Shown in pieces: positions 12,459-24,204 of a stretch of DNA of 64,000 nucleotides. Source of the stretch: Gnetum montanum (taxonomy: Eukaryota > Streptophyta > Gnetopsida > Gnetales > Gnetaceae); contig MNCI01028283.1 of assembly GCA_015680685.1 (NCBI GenBank), forward strand, positions 11,230-75,229, written 5' to 3'. The notes under the pieces are model-generated. The model searched no databases and was not told the DNA's origin. It worked only from the letters and a program-made list of their open reading frames with translations. Made by a program: the position numbers and the translations under genes. How positions within the stretch are numbered: position 1 is the first letter of the stretch; every line of letters starts with the position of its first letter.

Positions 12459-13040
12459 TTATTTCTTCTTAAGGTTTAACTCTTGTGGTATTTGTTGGGT
12501 GAGGAGATAGGTAAGAATACTACTATACCAATTTGTCTCTATGGGTGATTGATTATTCAATACATCTACAAAGAGGAGTTTATCTAGGAAATAGTCAGAA
12601 ATTGAATACTCATCCTCTTTGTTGTCCCATTGTAACCAAGATAAATGATCAGCAACTACATTCTCGGTGCCTTTACGATCGATCATCATAAGATTGAACT
12701 CTTGTAAGATTACAAGCCATCGTATGATACAAGGGCTTACCATTGGCTTATTCATTAGGAAGCTTATTGCACTATGATCCATGTGTACAAATACCTTATA
12801 GTCCAAGACATAGTGCCTAAATTTTTCTAGTGTAAACACTACAACCATTAATTCTTTCTTTGTTGTAGTGTAGTTAAGTTGTGCACCAAAGATACTTCTA
12901 CTTGCATAGTGGATGTAATAAAGATGTTTTTGATCATCTAACTATGTAAGTATAGCTCTTAAGGCATAGTTGGATGCATCAGTCATGATATGGACTGGTT
13001 TGGACCAGTCAAGAGCTTGTAGAATGGGTGTTTCTACTAG
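12459..13040 (-). pseudogene. pol: Ath-2 RNase H domain
   Basis: The domain degrades the RNA of the RNA-DNA hybrid during reverse transcription. VHIMTDASNYALRA (about 12960-13000) holds the first catalytic Asp. QLNYTTTKKELMVVVFTLEK holds the Glu region (ELxAVVFxxEKFRxYL in family members). HMDHSAISFLMNKP holds the third Asp, and KGTENVVADHLSWLQ is the end of the domain (normally VADHLSRL). A 129-residue open stretch (12459-12848) continues into the RNase H-integrase linker. It lies directly after RT in the usual Athila order. Confidence 0.87.
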
Positions 13041-14400
13041 CTTCTACTTTAAAGTTTGGAAAGCGAGTTCACATTCCCTAGTCCATTCAAAAGGTACGTC
13101 CTTTTTTGTTAATTCCACCAATGGTTTGGCAACCTTTGAAATGTTCTCATTAAATATCCTATAGTAGTTAGTGTGTCCACAGAATGATCGAATATCTTTG
13201 ACAGTTTCTTGTTGATAGGTAATTCCTTGGATAACTTTGATTTTCTCGGGGTCTACCTCTATCCCTATGTGTGAGATTTTATGCCCTAGTACTATGCCTT
13301 CTTGGACCATCAAATGGCTTTTCTACTAGTTGAGCCTCAAATTGGTTTCTACACATCTTTTTAACACTTGCTCTAACCGGTCTAAGGATTGATCAAAGTT
13401 TGCTCTGTAGGTGGACAAGTCATCCATGAAGACCTCCACATCATTTCCAATCTACTACTAGAATATGCTTAGAACTAGTCATTGAAATGTTGTAGGGGCA
13501 TTGCACAAGCCATGGCATCTATTTGTATGCAAATATTCCCTAAGGACTGGTGAACATAGTCTTGGCTTGGTCTTCTGGGGCTATTTGTATTTGGTTATAT
13601 TCACTATATCCATCCAGAAAATTGTAATAGTGATGCCCTGAAATGGTGTCCAAGACTTGGTCGACAAATGGCAATGGAAAGTGATCTTTGAATGTTGCCA
13701 TATTTAGTAGCCTGAACTCTATGCACACCCTTCATTTTCCTCCCCTTTTAGGCATAATAACTGAGGGGCTAACCCATTCACTATCAACAATGGGGTATAT
13801 GAACCTAGCCTTGAGAAGCTGTTTGATTTCTTCCTTAACTACTTGCTTCATCTTTGGGTTCAATCACCTCTTCAGTTGTCTTTGAGGCTTCATGGAGGGG
13901 TTAGTGTAAATCCTATGTTGGCATACTCTAGGATCTATTCCAGTTAATTCAGGATATGACCAAGTGAAGGCTTTTAAACATTTATTTATTACCTTTAGCT
14001 ATCTCTCTTTTTGTTGAGGAGCAAGCTTAGCGTTAATAATTATCGATTTTCCATTTTTAAGAAACATGTATTCCATATTGGTGGGTAATGTTTTTAGCTT
14101 GAGGGGCTTCTATTTAAATTTCTTAGGGATTTCCAACTTCCCTAAATTGATATTTTTGAGGTTAAGACTTGGAAGTTGGTGGTGGACTTGCTCTAATGCG
14201 TCTATGCTATCGATGTAAGTGCAAGTTAAAAACTTAGTTGGTTCCATGCATATGATTAAACTACTTTCTTGATGAGCTGTTAGCCATTGGGTGCCTTCTT
14301 GTTGTGTGGCTACTGCATATAGGCATCTTTTTATGTTGATCACTTGTGCACATTGATTTTATGCAGGCAGTGTGAAACTTTGCAGAATCCATGACCTTTA
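13041..14400 (-). pseudogene. pol: Ath-2 reverse transcriptase
   Basis: The RT copies element RNA to DNA. In order on the minus strand it shows CIEFRLLNMATFKDHFPLPF, VLDTISGHHYYNFLDGYSEY and QIQIAPEDQAKTMFTSP (13540-13728), then the catalytic block VEVFMDDLSTY (about 13420-13445). Athila elements also use FMDD where many gypsy elements use YVDD. The thumb/connection block follows: GIVLGHKISHIGIEVDPEKI and FCGHTNYYRIF (13044-13313). It is split by stops and at least one frameshift between 13313 and 13540. The N-terminal protease-RT linker occupies about 14060-14400. Confidence 0.9.
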
Positions 14401-14935
14401 GACGTAATTACACCTTATGTTACTAAATGTGATGCATAGAAATTTTTTTTCTTGACCTTTCTAAATGTATTTTCCTTTGATATTTCTAGTGAAAGATCAT
14501 GGATTCCTAGGAATGTGTCAATGGTTCTTAGCCATGCCCTTCCCATTATGATTGGGAAGTTCCCCTTACAGTTGTTTACCTGAATCACTAGGAAGTCAGC
14601 TGGGTACAACCATCCACAAACAGTGGTAACAATTTCCTCCACTAGTCCCAATGGGATAGTGATGGACTAGTCGACCAACTCTAGATGGATGTTGCTATTT
14701 TTCAATGGAGGCAGGTTCCAGGCCTTGTACATTTCTTGATAAATCAAGATGACACTAGAACCTGAATCCAAAAGATCCTTGCACAGTTCATTTCTAGCAA
14801 TTTGTAAATATATTAGAGGACTCCCAGGATCTGAGAATTTTCTAGGAAGATGGCCAGCTTTGATCCAATTAGTGATGGCATGTGTTAGCATGATCGTATG
14901 TGTTGAGTGTGGTGGTTGGGTTGAAGAAGGCTCTG
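14400..14935 (-). pseudogene. pro: Ath-2 retropepsin-like protease
   Basis: The protease cleaves the Gag-Pol polyprotein. The active-site block is LLDSGSSVILIYQEMYKAW (about 14720-14785), with an intact D-S-G. The second half, VEEIVTTVCGWLYPADFLVI and GNFPIIMGRAWLRTIDTF, is at 14415-14651. IIMGRAWL matches the conserved IILGRPFL near the end of the domain. One stop splits the halves near 14665. The other Athila copies here read D-L-G or E-L-G instead of D-S-G. Confidence 0.84.
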
Positions 14936-17377
14936 AAGTTTTGATTGATATTGAGGCATCTAAGGAATCAACTGCTTGTGATTGCAAGGACTTGGTTTGA
15001 CTATTAGTTCTAAAGAAAGGTATTTTCTTCATGTGGTTGTCAAAACCAATAGTAGATTGAGAGTTAATAGCCCTTGTGGCATTACATTGTTGCAGTTGAA
15101 TAGGGATTTGACCTTGCATTGCGGGAGTAGGCGGTAGTGGAGCTATTGGTGGAAGAGATGTAGTTGGATGAGAAGAATGTTATGTTTGTGGAACATCACC
15201 CCTAGGAGAAGGAGTCCTATAATACTCATGAGCTTCGTAGTGAGGTTGAGGAGTAACGTGACCATTAGAGTCACATGGAGAGACTAGCTATTGCACGTAA
15301 TATCCATACAAATTAGGTTACCAGTAAGGATATTGTTGCCTTGGTGGTGGCATTCCCCATAATTGTGGGTATTCTTACTGTTGATACTAATCAATTGGTT
15401 TTGATGGAGTTCCACTTGGATAATATGTTAAGGGTTGGTGGAATTGCCTTTGGTTACCTTGAGGATAAGGTAACCTTCGAGGTGCTTGCCTTTTGTTTAA
15501 TCATGGGTTGAGTGCATACATTCCAGACTCATGTAGATGTGAGATTATCAGGCAACATTACTTGAGATGGTCATATTGACATATCTCACATCCACTATCA
15601 TTATCTGTTTTAGAATCCACAACCTATTCAATGATGGCAACTTTACATGCATGTTCAGCTTCTCTCTTTTTTATTTTTTCACTACCTTGCTCTCTAGACT
15701 CCTCTACTATTTTAAGAATAGTTTGAAATCTATTGTCTAAGGAATCCCACATTTGGTCTACTTTTGCTGATACTTTTGATGTCAACTTTTGGATAGGCAA
15801 AGACTCGTCTTCATCCTCATAAAATTTTACTTCCATCTTTTGGAGGGAAGGATCTTGGTTATATTCTTCTGCACTTTCTCTCTTTCATAGCTCACATTCT
15901 TCCTTAGAAAATTTCTCCAATAGTTTTTGAATTTGATGGGACCTAAGATTGGATAGTCTTCCTTGGGCATAAGTCCCAAGGGTTCTTCTTGTTTCATGCC
16001 TAAGCCCATCTACGAGATGGCATAGTTGATCCCTTTGCAAATAACCATGGCTAGGACAATGATGTAATAGTGTATAGTATCAGCCCATGGTAGCATCCAA
16101 GGGTTCATGTCCTCCTTGTTTCTAGCCTTGGATTTTCTTTCATAGGTTGGAAACTCAAGAGTATGTTTGGTATTTATCATTGAATAATTCTAACATGGTA
16201 CTCCACCTACAAATGGATTCTAGTTCTAAGGACCAGTACGAGCTTTCTGCTTCTTTAACTAGTGTTTGTGGGAATAACTTAAGTTTTTTCCTTTGTTCTC
16301 TATGTTTTTTAAGGCACACGTATCATGGAATGCTTGTAAGTGATTTTGAGGATCAGCATTGTATCCCCCTTCAAATCATGGGATATTTTTCAAATCTAAT
16401 CTCTTGATCCTACTATCTTTCTGGTGCCTTGTTGAAATTATAACAGCCTCAGTTATGTCTAACATACTTGAAGTAGTGAGTAGGGGTTCATCGTGATTGT
16501 ATCATCCATGGTATCTATGATGCCTATGTTGTTCCCTACCCTCCCTTATTCTATGTTGTGATTCTCTAGAGTGCCCTTATCACCTTTCCTGGCTATTTCG
16601 TTTATGAATTCCACTTTGCCTACCTTTATCCCCATGGTCTTTTTATTTATGACTGCATTCGGATACTAAAGGAGAGGGTGAAGGAGATGATGAAGGTGAA
16701 GAAGAAGGAGAACCATCACCATGATGGTGTTTGCTACATTCTCTTCAGTAGTCTCAGCCTCGATCATGATTGTGATCAGAATGTCCATCTTTATCATGTG
16801 TTCGTGTCCCTTTTTTGGACCCTTTGTGCCCATGGGTATCAGAACCTAGGTTATGAATAGTGGAATGAAGGTTTTGATACACAATGCCTTGGCCAAAGTC
16901 AAGGGGAGGAACATCATTGTGTGGGTGACTGCCTGAGGAAGGTTCACCACCCTCATTTTTGCTTCAGACATGTGGGACATCCTAGGACCACTTATCCTTC
17001 AAAGACTTATGATGTCTCTCCTGTTGCAAGTCCCTTTAATGTTGTGCCTCCATGGACTGGTATTCTCTCGAGTCATGGTCTTGCACAATGTATTCTACGT
17101 GTAAGTGTTGCATGCCAATTCATGTGAAATCATGAAGGAGCATGCTTGGAACTGAACGATCGAGAGGTAACACTATGTTACATTCTAAGTCTCGTCAACA
17201 CAGTTGTTCATCTTGATGGAGGATAAAGGTGAAGTCTGGTATATACTCATTAGGATGAATATATGCCACTCGAAATTGTTGAGGGACTAGTAGATCAACA
17301 TCATGTGTATTACATTGCCAATTGTTTCCTGTTTTAGACTTAGGTGGTGAAGTTCTTTCGTACGAAGAAGGAGACAT
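14936..17377 (-). pseudogene. gag: Ath-2 gag
   Basis: Capsid/nucleocapsid protein. The start was chosen at the ATG ending at 17377 (MSPSSYERTSPP), homologous to Ath-0 gag. Then come YIPDFTFILHQDEQL, a Ser/Pro then Arg/His-rich segment (about 16490-16750) and the gag core EGGYNADPQNHLQAF (about 16330-16410). A region with KEDYPILGPIKF (about 15870-16000), CEICQYDHLKxCC (about 15556-15591), and a Pro/Gln/Tyr-rich tail with MPPPRQQYPY (about 15320-15355) follow. The compact Cys/His motif (C-x2-C-x3-H-x3-C) differs in spacing from the usual CX2CX4HX4C knuckle. Several stops and slips interrupt the frame. Confidence 0.78.
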
Positions 17378-17490
17378 ACTTACCTATTCAGTGTGCAATG
17401 TGTTGTTTTCATTTCCTCAACCAACCCTAAGGGTTCATTGCAACGATGTGAATGATTTCCTAAGTTCTAATTAGTGCATAAAAAACTAAG

Positions 17491-17508
17491 TCCCTCACAA
17501 TGATGCCA
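17491..17508 (-). promoter_or_regulatory. Primer-binding site of Ath-2
   Basis: TGGCATCATTGTGAGGGA on the element strand, one base after the 5' LTR. It matches TGGCGCCGTTGCCGGGGA (tRNA-Asp) at 13 of 18 bases, with most mismatches at CpG or other decayed cytosines. Confidence 0.78.
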
Positions 17509-17509
17509 A

Positions 17510-18316
17510 TGATGAGCAACAAGGTACCCCTACAATCAACCATACGAATACGAGTGTTTCATGCATGATTCAGTCGAATTCCAAGGACTAAGTGCTTATG
17601 CACCTTTGTGGAACAAGAATGGGTTGGTTAATCATTGTCTTCCCAAACTTATTATATGTCACAATTGTATGGTTAAGTAAGCTTGAGGCATATGATTTTT
17701 ATATCTTTTATGTTTTTTTGTCCTATGCTAACAGGGAAGGAGAGAGATAGCTAAGTGACTAATTTAACTTAACTACTCATTAACTAAGTTCTTACTAATC
17801 CTAACACTAGCATCTTTTCCCACTTGTTGTACACATCTTGAACTAGTGCAACACTACTGGGATTACCAAATGCTAATTGTTACTGGGTTACCAAGTGTTA
17901 CACACATGCTTGAAGTAGTCGTACTAGGTGTGCTTACTTAGGAGAGTTGTAGGGTGAGAGAGAGCATTAATTAACTAGGAAAGAATTTAATAATAGTAAT
18001 TAACATTAATTAATGTATTCTAGATGTTGCAAGGTTTATCATAAAGTTTGTCTTTATTGTTGTACACTAGGTGTGCTCAGGTACACAATGCTTGAATAAA
18101 GATCTGTATGCTTTATGACTCCTACTGTGGGCATGTAGAAATAATTCTAACTCTGGGATGGAGAAAAGGTAAGAGTTTAGCTAAGGGTCTAACTATCTAT
18201 TGCAAAACCAAGTGCACCTGCCTCGTATTTATAGGCAAGGAGGCAAGTTTCGATATTAGGTATCGAACATCACATGGTAGGCTTTGATATCATGACCTCG
18301 ATATTGTGGTTCATTA
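17510..18316 (-). repeat. 5' LTR of Ath-2
   Basis: 807-bp repeat pairing with 8555-9268. The plus-strand left edge TGATGAGCAAC abuts the PBS. The outer edge reads TTCATTA, a CA-to-TA change from TTCATCA. TATA box CCTATAAATA at 18226-18235. Confidence 0.87.
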
Positions 18317-19560
18317 GTGCCCTTGTATAATCATTCCTAAAAGTGTCCATAGGTACTCAAAGGAGTTTAATGGAAGACATACCTATTTATCAAAACATGC
18401 ATATTAGTATCACCACACTAGGAAAATAATGCTATATTACACAAAACCATAAAGTTATGAGTAAATATTCAGTTAGGTGAGATGGACTGTAGAAGGGATT
18501 ACTAAAAGTAGGACATGAGGTGTCTTACCATAGGCATAATGAGTTCTCGTGTATAATCAGTGATTAAAGTAATCATTAGCCTTTCTTTCCTAGATTCAAA
18601 CCAAGTCCAAACCACTTTCAGTCACATCATATTATTTCATCTCTAGGATGTACAACTATAAGACTACCACTGTTGCAAGGAGTATTAGCACTTGGTGTAT
18701 TGTCCAAGGTAGGAGTTTATTCATTGCACCTTTTTTTATTTTTTAGATTCCAAAGAAGGCACCTACCTTTAGGCATGAGTAACAATTCTATTCAATGGAA
18801 CCCCCCAAAAATTTATTCTTGTGCATGGATTTTATTTTTGACTATGTCAACCTTACTAAAGGACTACTTTTAGGCAAGGGTAATGTCTATCAAGTGACAT
18901 TATAAGGCAAAACTTATTGTACTCTTACTCCCATTTTTTGTTAGATCTACAAGGATATAATACATCCTTAGCAACAAGATATAGTAGTGATCCAAGAGAA
19001 TCTAGAAATCCCATTAATGTCACATCCTTTGCATTTCCACTTGGTTCTTCACTCTTCTATCCAAGCATAATGATCAAAAGTTTATTCTTAGTTTCATTAT
19101 AAGAATAATATCATTATGGCCATGATAAGAACCTCTTATTATTGGAATGGATGAATGGATGTTGTGATCTCATTGTATAAGTAATCAGTTCCTTGTGATT
19201 TGATAATATAGAGAAATATTTACCTTATTGGAATTACATCTTTCCTTATTTGGTGTGTTTAATTGAAAATTGAAAAAAATATGTACAAGTAAAATGAGGA
19301 AAAAATATAAAAAATAAGAAAATATATCAAGAATTAAAAGATAAAAAGAATGAAAAATTATCAAAGAATTGGAAAATATTAAAGAATACTGAAAATTCAA
19401 GAAATGAAAAAGTATAAAAGAATAAGAAGATATCAAAGAATGTGAAAAAGTATTAAGAAAAGAAAAAGGTATAAGAAAATTATAAACTACAAAAAGTAGT
19501 AAAAAAATTTTAAAAAAACACTTATTAATTCCTAAGTTAGGATAAGACATCTTCCCTATG
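18317..19560. other. Ath-1 spacer, right part
   Basis: Non-coding. Collinear with 28371-29470 of Ath-3: 'cttgtataa(t/c)cat', 'cataggtac', 'cctttaggcatg', then a purine-rich tract at about 19195-19525. The long hydrophobic minus-strand frame here (19185-19571) is a translation of that tract and is not supported as a gene. Confidence 0.6.
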
Positions 19561-20640
19561 ATTGAACTCATGGACGAATGTTTGGAGAATGGACCCTAAA
19601 TCCCTTGGATCATACACTTTGGATTTCTCACTTACCATCCTTAATTATTTCATTTTTTAATTATCATCCCATGTAATCTTGATGGCAATCTTGATTATGA
19701 GGATTTATATCTTGTTGGACTAGATGGTCTCTCCATCTAAAAAGGTCCAACTATACTTTCTTGTTGATTCTTAATTTCAAATTTTAAGTTCTTATTTCCT
19801 CTATCTGCTAGTGTATGATTATGGTTTAATATTTTTGTTTATGATATGTCAGTTGGGATCATTTTCTTAGAATAGGAGTTAATAAGTGATTTCATTAGGT
19901 CATGCATGTTTTAGACAATTTAGAATCTCAATTTTTGGTCATGGGATGTCTTTTGATTTAATGGCCCATGTTTATTTTTGTTTAGACACTTGTTTCTAAA
20001 ATTGGTTATTAGATAGTATAAGGATTGTGTTGACATTTTGAAGTTTTGGTCCACAACTGCACCCTTTGTTATCATTAGTATTGCATGAAATTCTCTGCGT
20101 GTGTATGGCTCCTTACATGTCTTCCTTAGAGATTTCTATAGATAAATCTCTCATTTCTAACTTAGCATCTATTGTCCTAAGCCATGCTTTTTCCATTATG
20201 ATAGGAAATTCCATGTAATTATTCTTCACAAAAATCACTAGAAAGTATACTGGTTAGGACCACTGATTGATAGTGATCACCACATCTTCTATCTATTCTA
20301 AAGAAATGGTGATAGATTGATCTACAAGCTCTAACCTTATGTTACTCTGATTTAAGGGTGGTAGGTTCTATGCCTTATATGTTTCTTGAGAGATCAAGTT
20401 TACTTTAGAAACTAAGTCTAGGAGAGCCTTGCATGGTGAATTTCTATCTACTTGTAAATAAATCAAAGGAACTCCTAGATCCATTATTTTCTTAGGAAGT
20501 GTCCTTGCCTTAATCTAGTTTGATACTATATTTGTTAGCATGTTAGTTTTAAGTTCCTGATTTAGTTGTTGTGGAAGCATGATGTTGATAGGAGAATCTA
20601 TTATAAAAGAAACTTATCTAAATGAAGTCCTAATTCTACC
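19560..20640 (-). pseudogene. pro: Ath-1 protease plus unique C-terminal tail
   Basis: Retropepsin-like region: LIYLQVDRNSPCKALLDLV then KVNLISQETYKA (about 20375-20465), then NLPPLNQSNIRLELVDQSI, EDVVITI and FPIIMEKAWLRTIDAKLEMR (about 20110-20330). The active-site triplet reads D-L-V. Instead of RT, the frame continues into a tail ending in YDPRDLGSILQTFVHEF and DVLS, then stop (about 19550-19640). Ath-3 has the same tail with the same terminal residues. RT, RNase H and integrase are absent between here and the 3'-end ORF. Stops and slips are present. Confidence 0.68.
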
Positions 20641-23125
20641 AGCCTTTTCTAGACTTTTCCTAAAGAAAGGATGTTTCTTAGATTTTCCTTAGTATTATTG
20701 GTATGATCCTCTATTTATACAATCATTTCCCTTGTGGCTTTTCTCTACTAAGCTTATGATGGAAGTTCCCCCCACATGATATGTGGTGGCATAGGTGATA
20801 AAGAGTTAGGAGGTTGACTTGATGAACTAGCCAGTTGTTGATGCATGTATGGATTGGAATCCATCCTTGGATGTGTAGGTCTATGGTACTCTATGGATAG
20901 TATTAAAGAGTTTAAACTACTACATTACCTAGAGATATCAGATGTTAGACATAGTATCCATGAGGGTTTGGCTATCAATATGGGTACTGCTATCTAGGTT
21001 GTGACATCGCCCATGATTGGGGTTGCTACCACTATTATTGGTACAAATCCTATGGCTACAAATAAGCTTCATTGGGTAAATATGCTAGTTGGAAGGTCTA
21101 TTGGTAGTTACCTTACAGGTAAGGTAACCATTTGGACATTTTTTTCCTGAAGAATCTTGGATTTAGTGCATATGCCCCTATTTCTTGCAAATGTGCCATG
21201 ACAAGAAAACACCCCTTAAGATAATCATACTAGCATACATAACATCCTTTCTTCTAATTTAAGCTTGTGTCTGAACATTTTTCCATTGAAGCTACCTTTC
21301 CTTCTAGTCTGAAGTCTCTTTTCTTCTTTTTCTCCTTGCCTTTACTGATGGCCTACTTAGTTCTTTCCTCCATAATTTTTAAATTTGTGGAAAAATTTTT
21401 GTCCACAAAATCCCACATCTTTTCTACCTTGGTTGCTATATCATTAACGTGTTTCTGAATAGGTAGTATCTTGTTCTGTATTACCTCTTCTAAGATTTCT
21501 TCCTCTTGCTAATCACACACTCATACATCTCTTTTCCTAATAGATGGATCTCTATTGTGCTCTTCGATTGATTCTCGCTTCCTTAGTTCATCTTTTTTCT
21601 TTTTCACTTGATTGATGAGTCTTTGAATATGATGGATAGTCATCTTAGACAACCTACCTTGGGCATAAACCACAAGGATTTTCCTAGTTTTGTTCCTTAG
21701 CCCATTTACAATGTGCCTAAGTGACTCCCTTTGGGAAAATCTATGGCTTGGGAACCTATGTAGAAGTGAATAGTATTTGGCCATCGCCACATCAAGGGAT
21801 TCATGGATCCCTTGCTTCTAGGCTTGGATCTACTTTCTTATGTTCAACAATCATGAGTAGGTTTGGTATTTATAATTAATAAGTTCAAGCATGGTACTCC
21901 ATCTTCTAATTAATTTAGGTTCCAATGATTTACACTAGCTTTCTACCTCTTTGATAAGTATCCTTGGGAATAACTTTAGTTTCTATCATTCACTCTCTAT
22001 ATTCTATAGGTTGTAGACATCATGAAATTCTTGAAGGTGGTGTTGTGGATCTACATTGTATCCATGTTCAAATCTTAGCATGTTGTTCATGTTTAGTCAC
22101 TTAATGTGATTGTCCTTTATGTGCCTTGTTGGAATTTAGACAACCTTCCTTATATTTATCATGTTGTGAGTTGCCAATAGGGGTTCTTCGTGCTCATAGG
22201 ATTTTTATGCAATGTTGTAGTGATGTCTTCTTTGGTACTCATACCTCTTTCTCTATGCATGTCTATCTCTATTTCTTTGTGGTTCACATTCTACATCTTT
22301 CTCATCAGAATGTCTTGGGTGATAATCATGTCAATGATGAGTTTAGTGTCTCTCTCTGTCATGATCTCTATACCTATGTTCCCTTAGATTAGAGTCCATC
22401 ATTGATCATGAGGATGAAGAAGTAGTGGGAGAATGATGTTGGCTAGTTTTCCTTCTATGACTTTGGTATTCTTCCCTTTGTGATCTAGCAGAAGCTCTTA
22501 GCCTTGAGTCCTACTTGTACTTAGAGTTTGTCGCTTCTCTTCTAGGTGTCTCTACTAAGGTTGAATGTAATTGCACTTTCATAGGTTCTTCTAAGTGAAT
22601 GATAGACATTTGGAAATGGACTTCATAATCCTGGTGGAGTTTCTCTACTACAAATGCATTGCCATTGAGTTCTTCCAAGACAACAAGAGAGTTAATATGA
22701 TTTTCCTTGTTGTGCACATGTTTGATCTTTATAGTAGCATCCTTGTGCACTTGTGCCTCTGTGGGTTGGTAGGGTCTTATCATGTTTTTGGTCACATGGT
22801 ATCCTTCTTGCACATGGCTCAAGTTCATCCTTATTAAAGCTATTTGAAGCACTATGGGTGTTGAATGCATTAGGGACAAAACAATGTTACCTTGTAGGTT
22901 TCTCCACCTTAACTACCCATCTTAGTAAAATATGAATGTGAAATATAGATAGTAAGGATCACTGTGAGTGTATGGAATTCTTTTCTGCATACACACAGAT
23001 GATCCTTACTCTAGTTTACACACAGATGAGTACTATGGGATACTCTAGTTTTCATTATCATTTACTCTATCATTATCTCTTTTTATCTCTTTGGTAGGTG
23101 ATAATCTTTCTTTAATTGAAGCCAT
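20641..23125 (-). pseudogene. gag: Ath-1 gag
   Basis: The start was chosen at the ATG ending at 23125 (MASIKERLSPTKE), which aligns with the gag starts of Ath-3 and Ath-5. The conserved YYLYFTFIFY block and GNIVLSLMHSTPIVLQIALI follow. An open 122-residue stretch (22511-22879) is rich in H, K, E and Q. The Arg/His-rich part lies at about 22120-22480, the gag core near 21500-22100 and the Cys-rich motif (CYVCxYDYLKGCF) near 21190-21250. The tail is Pro/Tyr-rich. Stop codons, mainly TAG and TGA, break the frame throughout. It is homologous along its length to Ath-2 gag, so the lineage kept a full-length gag while losing pol. Confidence 0.72.
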
Positions 23126-23249
23126 GTTATAAGTGTGGTGCTTACTTAAGTGTGTGTTATTAAAATTGTTTCAAAGATATAAAGGTTGATGTTACAGTTC
23201 TTGATACAATGAACTTTGAAAAATCAATTACTTAACACACATTCACACA

Positions 23250-23267
23250 TCCTTGGAAATGATTCTA
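23250..23267 (-). promoter_or_regulatory. Primer-binding site of Ath-1
   Basis: TAGAATCATTTCCAAGGA on the element strand, one base from the 5' LTR; a decayed form of the tRNA-Asp-complementary site. Confidence 0.62.
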
Positions 23268-23268
23268 G

Positions 23269-24150
23269 TGATGAGTGGTGGAGTATCCCAACACTCTACC
23301 ATACAAGTCATGAGTGCCAGTGCATGACTAGAGCATAATTCATGGATGGGCAATGTCATTATGCTAGTAATTGAGTTTAAGTTTGTGTTCACTATTTTCC
23401 CATCTCGAGCTAGTAAATTTCTAGTATATGGCTTAACTCTTAGTGAGGCATATGATTACTGATGTTGTTTTGGTCATTAGTTTTCCTAATCATAGACATG
23501 GTGAAAAGGAATATTAAATCCTAAGTTTAAGTAACATTAGAAATATAAATCTATTCTATCTTAGAGTGATGGACATCCATTCCTATTTTCTCATTCATGT
23601 CTTGGACTTGTGTAGCTATCACTAGGATTGCCAAGTGGATTTACTACTAGGTGAACCAAGAAATGTCACTATTGGATTACCAAATAGCTACACATAAAGC
23701 TCCAAACTAGTTGTATCCATACTACTTACTAATAAACAAGTAAAGTAATGTACTTCAAAAAGTATAATTTTAAACAAGGAAAATAGTAAAAATTATGCTA
23801 AGTGCACAAATAGAAAACTAAGTAATGATACAATGATGAAGAGAAATCTCGATATTTATTTCCACCATGAATTGTATCCAAGTACAACTCATTTGAACCA
23901 AGACACTAGTCAATTGTCAAACATCAAACTGGCAGCATTCACTTCTATCTCTAATTTTATAGAAATAAACTACAAGATTCTACCTAAAGGTGTAATCAAA
24001 AATTTGTTGGATTTTGCACCTAAGTGTTGTATTTATAAGGTTTCACACATCCTGAGACATCATATCAATGATGACATAACATGGACCACAACATCGTATC
24101 TAGGACATCATTGCTACGATATCGTATTATAACAAAAATTGGTTTTATCA
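23269..24150 (-). repeat. 5' LTR of Ath-1
   Basis: 882 bp, collinear with 6083-6964 over its whole length and the same size. The inner edge abuts the PBS and the outer edge abuts target duplication GATAT. TATA-like CTTATAAATA at 24030-24039. Confidence 0.87.
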
Positions 24151-24204
24151 GATATTTGATGCTTATGAAATGTGTTAGTTTAAGCTAGCCTAGATTTTTA
24201 TATG

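Larger units (their letters stand above)
8555..18316 (-). mobile_element. Ath-2: near-complete Athila-type element nested in Ath-1
   Basis: The LTRs are at 8555-9268 (left edge lost at the N) and 17510-18316. In element order it has the PBS (17491-17508), gag, protease, RT, RNase H, integrase, a spacer, the polypurine tract and the 3' LTR. It interrupts the Ath-1 spacer. It is the only element here with every enzyme domain recognisable and catalytic motifs largely intact, though stops and frameshifts remain. It belongs to an LTR subfamily (about 807 bp, element strand starting TGATGAACC) shared with Ath-4. Confidence 0.88.
6083..24150 (-). mobile_element. Ath-1: non-autonomous Athila-type element, split by Ath-2
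   Basis: Two 882-bp LTRs (6083-6964 and 23269-24150) face the same way and begin and end TG...CA. The flanking 5 bp are GATGT (6078-6082) and GATAT (24151-24155), a target duplication with one mismatch. In element order (right to left) it has the 5' LTR, PBS, gag, protease with a unique tail, a spacer, the nested Ath-2, the 3'-end ORF, the polypurine tract and the 3' LTR. RT, RNase H and integrase are absent. Without Ath-2, about 6.5 kb of internal sequence remains. Confidence 0.86.

Noticed and set aside
14749-15000. Plus-strand 83-residue frame
   Set aside because: Opposite strand of the Ath-2 protease and gag junction; a shadow.
19185-19571. 128-residue hydrophobic minus-strand frame (possible env-like or membrane protein)
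   Set aside because: It translates a purine-rich low-complexity tract. The matching tracts in Ath-3 and Ath-4 do not keep the frame, and no signal peptide or conserved residues are seen.
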